The notes under the pieces are model-generated. The model was not told the origin of the DNA, made no database searches, and was given only the letters and a program-made list of their open reading frames with translations. A stretch of 64,000 nucleotides of DNA, from assembly GCA_921293015.1 (NCBI GenBank), contig OV121087.1:5902501-5966500 (forward strand), in the 5' to 3' direction. A program made the translations under genes and the position numbers. Positions 24,701-36,700 of this stretch are shown one piece after another (position 1 is the first letter of the stretch; each line of letters opens with the position of its first letter). Source of the DNA: Phorcus lineatus. Its lineage: Eukaryota; Mollusca; Gastropoda; Trochida; Trochidae.

Positions 24701-27700
24701 AAAAGAGATTTTATATGAAGTCCATTTTTAAATTTTTTTTAATCAAAGGACATTTTTGCCAAATAAAGTGTTTTCGGTTGATGTAATGTTTTTCATCAAT
24801 AAGCAGATAAGTACGAGTACAGCTTTAGATAAAGCATAGAGAAAATATGTAAGAAAACATGCGATATATAAACCGTTTGCTGTTTATAGTTTTTAATCTA
24901 TTTTTAGATAATTTATCAAAGAAAAATTCTTACAGGGTTCATATATCTTAACTTTCAACATCACTATTGTGAAGCAACAACTTAATTTTATTAAGAAAAA
25001 AGCACTGATTCCCCTCGCAATTCCAGATAAACAACTTTCTTTAACTCAACTCCGTAAACTATTCACTATTTCATCTTCTTCTCCAGAACCATTGATTCAG
25101 GAAATCTGAAATCTTGTGTGCAGACTCATTAGCTTGGGAGATTCTAATTTATTGATTTGGTGACCCTGTGACCCCTTATGAGGGTCATTGGGACAACACC
25201 CTTATGTAATCTTCTTCGACAGAAACAAGAGGCCTGGAAGGCTGAATCCTTGTGTACCAACTCCTCTGATTGTGGAGATTCTGAGTTATAGATTTGGTGA
25301 CTCAGTGACCCCTGATAAGGAATACAGTGGCCTATCCCTATAAAAAATGTATTCATCTTCATCTTTAGGTGCAAAAGACATTGAAAGCTGAAACCTTGTG
25401 TTCAGACTCCCTTGACTGATGCGGATTCTTATTTTTAGACTTGGTGACCTTGTGACCCCTACTCGTCGCAGAAACCCCACCCTAAAAACCTATTTTTATT
25501 TATTATTATGCCTAGAAAGTTAAACCTTGTGTACAGAATCCTTAGCTTATGGGGATTAAAATTTATAGATTTTTTTATTCTGTGGCCCCCAAAATGGTGA
25601 TCCAGTGACCATTTGAAGAATAAGTTATTGATAGTTTAATGAGCTACAAAGCCAGTGGCTCTATTTTTAAATCTCTGAAGCTAGTCATTCTAGGTTTAGG
25701 CCTATCGCAGGACAATAGTGCAATTTGCTGTCGAAGATTTTTGTGTCTTGGTACATTACAATATTATTCAAAAACATTATTGACCATTTATCCATGACCC
25801 AAGGTACAAGACAAAAATATTTTAGGCAGTCAGCAGTAAGTAATGATAACCACTTTTCAGAAGACAAACAAATTCCTTAAATACACTTCATTCATGTTTC
25901 CAGGTGTTTCTGGAGGAGAAGGAAGCCAGTATCAGATACAGCCCGTCAGAAACCAGCCCTCCCTACCTGGCTGAGAAAATAGACGACATGGGCTTTGAGG
26001 CCAAGGTGAAGGACATCCAGGGGTCAGGGTTCTCAAGGGCAGATAACTCTGCAGAGGCTGTGATAGACATAGAGGGAATGACCTGTATGTCCTGTGTTCG
26101 TACTATTGAAGGAAACATAAGGAAGATTGAAGGGATCCAGAGCATAAAGGTGTCTCTTGAGGACAAATGTGCAGAAGTTGTTTTCGATGCCCAGCAACTG
26201 AATGCGTCCAAGATCAGCGCAGAGATCGACGAGATGGGATTTGAGGCTAAAGTGAGACATAGTAGTGCTAAGCATCTTGCTGTTAGAATCCAAGTGGAAG
26301 GGATGACATGCCAGTCCTGCGTCAAAAGCATTGAGTCCAATATTGGCGGGAAAGATGGAGTCATTGAGATCAGGGTCTCACTTGAGGATAAAGAAGCCTT
26401 TATCATCTACAATCCAAAAGCAACAAATCCTGAGAAGCTCTCTACTGAGATTGATGATATGGGCTTTGAGGCTGCTTTGCCAGCTGCTGCCAGTGATGAT
26501 GAATTTGTCACCATTGCTTCCAGAAACAGCACCCGATCAAAGAAAACACAAGAAGAGGAATGTGTAATCGACATTGTTGGGATGACCTGTGGATCCTGTG
26601 TTCGGAATATTGAAACCAACATCTCTGATCAGAAGGGCATAAAAAGTATCAAAGTATCACTTGACGCCAAAAATGGGGTTGTAAGATTTGACCCCTTGAT
26701 CACAGATCCCGACAAGATTGCAGGTATGATTGATGACATGGGCTTTGATGCCAAGGTTGCACACAAGTCTCTTTCTGAAGATGGCCTCTCAACCGTTACC
26801 GTGGCGATCAAGGGGATGACATGCAACTCTTGTGTGAAGACAATTGAAGGCAAGATGGCGGAACATCCAGGTGTTGTGAGCTTGAAGGTTTACCTGGCAG
26901 ACGAAAAGGGGGCGTTTGTGTACAACAGCAAGAAGGTCACCCCTGCCATGTTGTGTGAAGCAGTCGAGGATATGGGTTTCGAGGCATCCATTGACGGTGA
27001 GATTTTGAATAAGAATATATCATTATTTTAAATTAGTTGTGGTGCGAAACCTGCTTTAAGAAATTTGTGATATTTATATTTATTTTTTTGTATATATATT
27101 TTTTTGATATTGATTATTAGAGAAACATGATTTGATATCAGAACAGAACCAGTTAACTCAATTTGAGACTTATAATTTTATATGGTGGATAGTGTTAACT
27201 AAATTGTTAGAAAGAGTTTGTTTTGAAGACAACTAGTTTGTAAACTATCCTTCTCCCCTACAGAAGGTATCGTGAACCCAGGCCTGACCAGCTCATCTCT
27301 CCGGAGCTCCGCTAGTTCAGCAAGTGTACGCTTCCAGGAGGAGGGAGATGAGGAGGAGATAGAGAAATGTTTCCTCGTCGTCCGTGGCATGACCTGTGCA
27401 TCCTGTGTCGCTACCATTGAGAAGAACATTAGCAAGATTGAAGGTACAGTTGTACTAAAATAAAGTTGTTTCCTTCTCGTTCTGATAATGCAAATGTTCC
27501 GATAGTTGTTTGCAACAAGATGTAGAACTTGTAGTACTGATTATAGTTAATAGAATAGTTGAAGGGTCGTCAATATGATACCAGCAAACTGGTAGGTCAG
27601 TTTGTATTGAGTACCAGTCCAAAGGAACCCTTGACTAAAAGCATACAGAGACAGTTAGGTGCACTTGAGCTATACAAAAGGATTACTTATTAAGACATTG

Positions 27701-30700
27701 CTACTTGTAGATGTATTTGAATTACTGGAATGAGTTTGGGGTAAAATGCAAATGAATAGTTAGTGCTCTATAATGTTTAGATATAAGAAAGAATCTGGTC
27801 CATTGCAGGAGTGAAAAGCATCCTGGTTGCACTGATGGCCCAGAAAGCTGAGGTTAAGTTTGATCCAGCCTTCATCCTCGCATCTCAGATAGCCAACGCA
27901 ATCTCCGACCTTGGCTTCAATGCAACCGTGGTGGAGCAGGAGGGAGAGGGGCAGGCCATTGTGGAACTTACAGTGAGTTGTTACTAGATGGAGATCAGGC
28001 CTGTGAGGATTGTGACTGTGTGGTAGCGAAGACTGACAGATTGACCTCCAGAAAGGGAGTTGCAGGCCTATGTCGAATTGGTGAAGATCATTTGGGGGTC
28101 TTTGGCTGTGTAATAGTTAACATTGCTTGATGAAGATAATTCCTCTGAGCGTATGTGCTCTCAATCTCATTTGATCATTCTTTTGATTTTAACCATTTAG
28201 GATTCTCTATTTCTATGGGGCGGGATAGCGCAGTGGTTAACATGTACGGCTTCAGATCAAGAGGTTCAAGGTTCTAAACCTACCAGGGGTTTTACATTAG
28301 AGAACTGTTCTTTAGGCAGTAGGGTTTGGGTGCATTTCTACACTGAATATAGCGCAGTGCCACCCATGGTTCACCAGTCAAACCACTGCTCGCAGGTTTC
28401 ACAACAATGCATAGCCACAATAGTGTTACGGGCTTTCTCCCTGCAATAATACAAGCATCTTTGATGCAAGTGAAATACTCTTAAAAGCTGTGTTTAACTC
28501 CAAATCATTCTAACCTCTCTATTTCTGGCCTTTACATCCATTTAGAAGTGGTATGTAAATGAAATAGAAGAAATATAGTGTTAATTCACAGCACATGACT
28601 TACCATCAATGCCAACATTTAACTTCATTTCTTCAGATAACAGGCATGACCTGTGCCTCGTGTGTTCACCTGATCGAATCTAACCTGAAGAAGAAACCAG
28701 GAATCATCTCTGCGTCCGTTGCCCTGGCAACATCCACTGGGAAGTTCACGTATGATACGGAAGTCACGGGACCAAGAACAATTATAGAAACAGTGAAGGT
28801 GAGTTACTTACTGAGTTGCCTATCTGAATAGTGAGTGTCAGCTGGAGATAACAGCTGAACGTAAGATAGTCAGATAGTCTGATAATAGTTCACAATTCAG
28901 ACTCCTTCACAGCTTCTTTAGTTATGTCGCGCTTCACACAAATTGTAAGTCTGTTAGACTGATAGTCCGTTCATACCTGTCAAGATAACAAATTTCAGCG
29001 CATTTGTGACAATTTTTAAATTTTTTTCATCGTTAGCTTGTTATAATTCAAGCAATCTGTATTATTTTCTAAGAAAAATACATTATTGAAGAGTTTATCA
29101 ACTTTTATGTTCCATTGCAGTCTCTTGGATTTGATGCCTATCTGATGACCGATGATGACAAGAAAGCGGCTCGATATGACCACAGGGATGACATTAAGAG
29201 GTAGGTGTGAATAAAGTCTGAATAAAGGCAATCATAATCTGAGAAATGAAAGTTCACAAGCCCTGCCTCTACAAACTTATTTTTTATTTCGTCTCCTCTG
29301 ATTCTCTCAACTCTCTGTAACGTGACATGGCTAACTGTCTAATTATATCAGAAATATCGTATCAATATTTCCGTGGGTATTGATATAAATACAACAATAT
29401 AGAACTATTTCGTACAAATGACAAGGTTTGGTAGATCTTAAATTGAAAAAATATAAGACCTAAAGTTCTGAAGGCTGGAAACACAGAATCTCCTTATTTA
29501 ATATCTAAAATTCTTACTTGAAATGAAGTTTATTTTATATCACAGATGGCGGAACTCATTCCTTCTCTCCCTGGTGTTCGGAGTGCCAGCAATGACCGTA
29601 ATGATGTACTTCATGTTTGGCTACAGCCCCGCCCACCCAGTACAGCATGTAGGGGGTGGGGCTAATGTCTCCAACATGTCAACCATGCCCCCTCCCAGGT
29701 CCTCCCACCCCCAGCTCCTCATTGTGCCCGGTCTGTCGGTGGAGAATCTTCTTCTCTTCATCCTCGCTACTCCCGTACAGGTTAGTTTAAATAAAAATCT
29801 AGAATTTGTTTTGTAGTTATTTCATTTTGAAATTGTTTTTGGTTCTCAGCTGAAATTTTAGATTTAAGAGTTAGAATACTGTATAATGACATATCTTGAT
29901 GATCAGATGTTTTGCGTTTCAAAAAAGCTGATGTCATAAAGATAAACTTGATCATCCATTAGTATACTTGTCCTCCTTATCTTGCCAACTTTCTAGAACT
30001 TGTTTTGTAGTTATTTCATTTTGAAATTGTTTGTGGTTCTCCGCTGAAATTTTAGATTTAAGAGTTAGAATACTGTATAATGTTTAATTATGTATGAAAT
30101 GTTCATTTGAAATGTTTCTCAGTGATTTTGTGAGGATGTCAATTTTATTCACAGATTTCATTTCTCAGTCTGTTTTTCATAATCCTAAAACTGTTTCCAG
30201 TTTATCGGAGGACGATACTTCTACATACAAGCCTACAAGGCTCTGAAGCACCGTGCAACAAATATGGATGTCCTGGTTGTCCTGGCAACCACGATATCCT
30301 ACATGTACTCTGTGATAGTTGTGCTGGTTGCCATGGGTCTGAAGGAACCCGTCAGTCCGGTCACATTCTTCGAGACCACGCCGATGTTGATGGTGTTTAT
30401 ATCACTTGGCAGGTGGCTCGAACATATAGCAAAGGTATGACCTGTTTGTAATGTATTATTGAGGTCTAATCTTTAATATGGAAATTGTTTTCAGAGACCA
30501 GGAAATATGTGAGGATTCCAATTTCCTCCAGAGAAGAGCTATTAGAATTGAAACTTATTTATCAATTTAGAATAAAGGGCCTAGATTTCGAAGTTCTCTT
30601 AGCACTAAGGTCGTAAGTATCATCCGTTAACATTGGCTTACGACCATCTTAGCAGTAATAAGCTTCGAAAATCTATCAACAGATTGAAAGCAAGAAAGTG

Positions 30701-33700
30701 TAATTTCATCCAACCTATAAGAGTGTCATAATCCTGAATAGATGCAAGGTAAAAAGATAAATTCTGACAATTGTTTTTAGCAAAATAAACAAAGACCTCT
30801 AAAACCTTAAGTGATCAGAAATATTGTTTCTTCTTTGAAAAACCCTTTAATGACTCTTGAAATAATATTTTTCGAAATTAAACCATAAAATGACGAGGTA
30901 ACGACTTTTTAATCGATTGGAACATATTTCTTGTCAGGGAAAAACAAGCGAAGCTCTAGCCAAGCTGATGTCCCTCCAAGCATCGGAGGCGAACTTGGTA
31001 ACTCTGGACAAGGAGGGGAATGTTCTGAGTGAAGAAACAATCAAAGTGGACCTAGTACACAGAGGCGACCACCTCAAGGTAGGCTTACAGGTCCCTTGCA
31101 GTGTTCTTACTTCCCCATGAAGTTATATTTGGTTTGATTTGAGTTTGCTGATTTGATATGAAATTCAGAGAGTGTCTAATGGGCAGAGTATTAGAATAGG
31201 CAAACCTTTTAAAGTGACATTGCAAGCTTTCTCAAGGTTTTGTGTGGCTTTGATATGTGCCAAAGTAATACATTTACTATATATGTTTACTTAGCTAAGT
31301 TAAGATCAACTAACTTGCATATTCATCCCAAAATGCCAATAATGAGACATATTTTTAATGGTAATTTAGCAAATGCAGCAATGAGTACTTCTTGATAAAA
31401 TCAGCATTGACAATGTTTGACATATTGGACCCCATCAACCTACTGTATGTGAGAGTCTGAAGCACCACCCTTTGTTGCTCAGTTTACTAGTAATCAAACT
31501 ATCACAGATGTTGCTGGCATTTACTGCTAGGAGTGTGTCTTATGTACTTCATCCTAATATTACAATCATACAGTCAAAGGAAAAGATAAACAGATTCAAA
31601 GTTTGTTGAATTATTCTCAATTTCCAATATATGATGATCCCAATTTGTTAACACAGAAAGTAGACAGCATTGGCCCCATATTAATGACAAGCTAGCTCTT
31701 GTATAATTATTTCAAGTGGTATTTGTTTCATCATTTTGTTCCAGGTTTATCACGGAGGAGCAAATAAAATACTTGTTAATGAACTATTATCCTGATTATA
31801 CTGAGGAACATAACCTAATTTTTTTATAATTATTTCTTGTGGTATTTAAACAACTTTGTTACTCCAGGTTTACCCAGGAGGGAAGATCCCGGTAGACGCG
31901 AGAGTGGTTGAGGGGTCGTCTACATGTGACGAGTCCCTGATCACCGGGGAGAGCATGCCTGTACCCAAGACTGTAGGTGGGTACAATGTGGGGGTGGGCT
32001 GGAGTTGATTTCATGGGGTTCAAACTCTGAAACCCACCTTTTTAGTTTTTTGGTTATTATGTTCATTGGAAATTTTGTGATATGATTATTTATGGCAAGT
32101 GGCCAAACCCATATTTAACCAGTGAATTGTTCTGTTAAGAAATCACTTTTCTACATTTGAATTTTTTGGTCTTGTTGTGTCATGTCTATCGGTGTAAGTG
32201 TAGACTTGCTGAATGAGAATAGACTGTGATAAAGGCTCCATCTTTATGCATAATGCAAGACTTATAAATAACCAACAGGAAAAGTTAAAATGTAGTCACA
32301 TTATTAATTGATACCAAGGTTGCAAACATGATGCATTAATATAATTTAATATAATGTCAAATGATAAAACAATCACATTCATACATTTATTTACATAAAA
32401 TTGTTATATTATTATTATTATATAATATATATATTCTGTCTTTGATTTTCAGGTCAGTCTGTGATTGGCGGATCCATCAATCAGAACGGGACGTTGTATA
32501 TCGAGGCTACACACGTGGGTGCTGACACAACGCTCTCACAGATTGTTAAACTGGTGGAAGAGGCTCAGACTTCAAAGGTAGCAACAATTTAATTTCTTTT
32601 GAGTTTAATCAATTGAATTTAAATTTGTTTTTTAGCAGTAATTATTGCAATAAATCTGTCCTTAACAGTTGCTTCCATGGAGCAGCACATACTCATTTGT
32701 AGCTTCTACAAGTATCAGTATCGCTATCAGTATTATGTTTATATTTAACTAGATATAACAATCACCAACTCTGTCAGTGACATGATGATTATAAACCCAC
32801 TTAAGACATTACTTGTCAGTGGAGTCCATTTACAATCATGTCAGAAAAAACATCACTGTCATTAATAAAATTTAAAAGAGAAAGACCCTTAACAAAATTG
32901 GAATTGACAAACCTTAATTTTGTAATCATGTTGCTAATAATGCTCAGGTTCTCAGTGACATGATAATTATAAACCCACTGAAGACACATCTTGTTAGTTG
33001 AGTCCATTTGCAGTCATGTGATTGTAACACATTGTAGGAAAGTCACATAATGAGAAAAATCTAACAGAGAAAGATCCATTGAAAAATTGGAAAATCATGT
33101 TGCTAATAATGGTCATTCTTTCCTCTCCAGGCGCCGATACAGAACCTGGCAGACAAGATCGCCGGCTACTTCGTGCCCCTGGTGTGTACGGTCTCCTCCA
33201 TCACTCTCCTCTGCTGGGTCATTGTGGGATATGTGGATGTTCGGCAAATCGACCCCGACTTTGAGGTCAGTATTTGTTCCTACAATTAAACTAAAAAGTA
33301 CCTGATGTAATAGATAAATGAGTGAGTGCCAAAGTCACTTTGAGTGTCCTTTTTTACTGGAATCATAACATGCGTTATAGAAGATACTCAGTGAATTGTC
33401 ATTGTTCACTGAAGACAATCTTGGCAGTGAAAGGGTTAATTTGATGTGTTCATTATGCCCATGTTCATGACCGTACATTGATCCGTACATACTTGTTTTC
33501 TTTATCTGTAAAAAGGATCTAGTTTTTATCAAAATTCAAATGTGATAGAGATGTGGTCAACTGTTTTGCGATGAGTTTTTAAAGGGATGAAAATGTTTCT
33601 GAATATTTATCACACAACTACATTTTAAAAGATAAAGTCAATCACTTTAGATTGTATTGTGAAGGAGGCTAACTGCCATCAGCTGAGAATGAATAATGTT

Positions 33701-36700
33701 GGTTCTATCTATTCATTCTTGTCTCTCTGTAACCTGACTCCATGAGAATGAATAATGTTGGTTCTATCTATTCAATCTTGTCTCTCTATCACCCTGACTC
33801 CATGATAATAAATCTAACATTTCCATATATTCAATCTTGTCTCCCTTATACCCCAACTCCAGGAGGATGGTCCGGTGTTGAGAGCAGAGGTGATATTCCA
33901 GAAGGCATTCCAGTATGCCATCACAGTGCTCAGTATTGCCTGTCCATGTGCCCTCGGCCTGGCCACACCCACTGCTGTTATGGTGGGCACCGGGGTGGGG
34001 GCTACTAACGGAATCCTCATCAAGGGAGGAGAACCATTGGAGACCACACATAAGGTTTGTATAGAATAAGAATAAACATATGTTTCCACATAAACTGCGC
34101 TTGTCAAAGGTCAGGGACAGCTACTTGTTTATGCTGAATTATAAAATAGTTATCTGTTGTACCCTTATTCTTTTCGAAAGGACCCATATAAATTTAAGCT
34201 GAGGGTCTCTGTGATGCAAATTTTCTTTGATGGTACTATTTGCTTATGTTTGAGATATTCCCTAAAATCTGCTCAGATTCACAAAACCTTAGCGAGTCCT
34301 TGGACTCAGCAGGTCATATTTATAAATTTAGTACTGCATTTTCTCCATCTTCAAACACAACACCTTAACTGACTAAAGCCGTGTGTGTCCCTGCAGGTGA
34401 AGTGTGTGGTGTTTGACAAGACTGGAACTATTACTAAAGGAGTCCCGGAGGTGTCCAGGGTGTCCATGTTTGTAGCAGAGAGTGTGTGCTCCTTCGTCAA
34501 ACTCCTGGCTATAGCCGGCACCGCAGAGAACAGCAGTGAACACCCCATCGCAGCTGCCATTGTCAAGTATGCTAAGAAGGTGAGTGAATGTGACAAGGGA
34601 GATAACCCTGTGGCAAACATGTTACTATTGATGTCATTGTAGATCTGTGCTATAACGGATGTAAATGTTTGTCATGGGAGATTACCCAATTGTCTAATTT
34701 TTTTTGGACAAAGTTTGTATTGAAATTATTGATCAAATGTTTTGTTAAGTTTATTTGAACAGACTTTTGGTTTTTGAGTAAAAAAAGTAATAAAAATATT
34801 ATGCCTACAAACCATCTCAATGTAACAAACAAGACAGTATTTATTTATGCACTGTTTTTAGATAGAATTTTACAACAGGACATTTAAGTGCTGCTTATTA
34901 CTGAAATAAAGGTCTATGGTTAAAATTATTTCACCCACTCTGCTATGTTTAGATTTTTAGATAGAGCCTGTTATCTTCGTGTAATGTCTGTAGAGATTAC
35001 ACTGTAGATCTTCCATTCTCTCTTGGGATAAGTGACTAAAATGATAATACCCTACAAACCCTTGAGTTTGAGACAAACTTAGAGTCTATGGGCTAGGTGA
35101 CAGACTTCCAATTCTAGACTTTCAGATACAGCCTGTTATCGTTGTGTATGTATGTAGAGGTCACACTGTAGATCCTCATTCTGTTTGTATGACTTGATTT
35201 ATCACATACCACAGACCCTGGGGCGAGAGGCTCTTGGCAAGGTGACAGACTTCCAGGCGGTGCCAGGGTGTGGACTCAAGTGCCAGGTGTCTCAGGTGGA
35301 GAGTCTCCTGGCCCAGGTGGACATGGAGGGAGTCAACAACAGGAAGAACCAGTTCGGCAGCATCAGGATCAAGGTGGACGCTCCGACAGGGGACGTCAGC
35401 TCCGACCATATACAGATAGAAGGTGTGTGCAACTAGTAATAATCTGAATGCAACCATTTCCAATCAATAGAATATTCTCAAAATACTCTGATTAAGGTCA
35501 AACTGAAATAAATAAGGATGGGTATCGCTCCTCATTTCCTTATTGCAATATATTGCAATGCAGAAAAGTGAATTTCAATATTATGATACTTTTTATATTT
35601 TAGTTTGTCCATGCTCTATTTACGAAATAATTTTAACTCAATATTTTGAGTGTAGTTTGGCTTGACAGACTTTTCGATTTATTACTGTATAAGCATATTT
35701 TCATCACCTCTTTCTTTCCATGTACCATTCCATGTCATAATGTTGCATTTTCTATCTTTTCATATTTCAAATCACATTTATTTATTCCAATTTAATCACT
35801 TTAGAAAATTTATCAACCACGTAAATTAAACTCCAATTTTCTCAAAGCTTTATCACTTTCATCAGTAATACGTCATTACTTCCGGTGAAGTTTTTATTTT
35901 TTTATTAATTTATTAAGTTCCCTACTTATTTTCTATAACAACCTCCTAGTCTCACTTCCATCACTCAGTTCATATCAAAAATATAAAATTAATTATAATC
36001 GATTTAATTTCTATTACGTAATATTATTTGAGTTAAGTTTCCTTTATTTTATTTCAAGTCTCGCGAGATTTTAATTTTCCTTTGTTTCAAGTCTAGGCAT
36101 CGCTTTGTTTCTTCCACCATCTTGGCAGCAAGCTATCGTGCCTCTGCTCGCTTCACCACCACCCTCAACTCCACCTTTCTTACCTGTAACATAAACTTTT
36201 ATATTATATTCACCCATTCATTTCATCATTCATTTTCATTTTTCAACCTGGAGTTGTTCAAACATCATTTGAGCTTCCAGATCAGGGTGCGCAACCCTTA
36301 CCATTACCACTATTCAGCTCATCGCATGGGCATACAGTCGGGCGCGCAACCCACTGTACCTTCCAATCCTGGCGCACAGGATCCTGTAACAAACTTTATA
36401 TGATATCATCCATTCATTTCATCATTCAATGTTCATTATATCAACCTGGAGTGGTTCAACACTCAGGAGGTTCTCAGATTCTCAGGTATTTCATTCATCC
36501 AATTCACTTATACCTTATTAACTGGGGCAGTTTAAACAGTGATCAATTCTCAACTGGCTGTTGTTTTGTAAAGAGAGATAATTCAGTGACTGGTTTTGGA
36601 CTATTAACATATCTCTGCTATTTTCCCATTGATAAAACTGATGCAGATTAGCATTATGAATTACTAATTAATACAATGAGTCTGACCATATCCTCACCAA

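Larger units (their letters stand above)
13241..25903 (+). other. ATP7 intron 2
   Basis: About 12.7 kb, splitting HMA1. It contains donor-like repeats at its start (13340-14700), a perfect hairpin (17813-17981), a CpG-rich promoter-like patch (about 18290-18835), small tandem duplications (22330-22620 and 23405-23595) and a diverged copy of the 145-bp array family (25070-25665). The remainder is AT-rich with nothing recognised. Confidence 0.6.

Noticed and set aside
25963-26853. Minus-strand frames up to 147 codons opposite exon 3
   Set aside because: Mirror frames of the strongly conserved HMA-coding exon; no independent support.
28217-28290. tRNA gene
   Set aside because: A- and B-box-like segments are present but no full cloverleaf or acceptor stem can be formed; the sequence continues into a SINE body.
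34190-34260. Possible ghost of exon 15 (TTCTTTGATGGTACTATT resembling the DKTGTI codons)
   Set aside because: The similarity requires a large gap and no duplicated flank was found, unlike introns 10 and 15.
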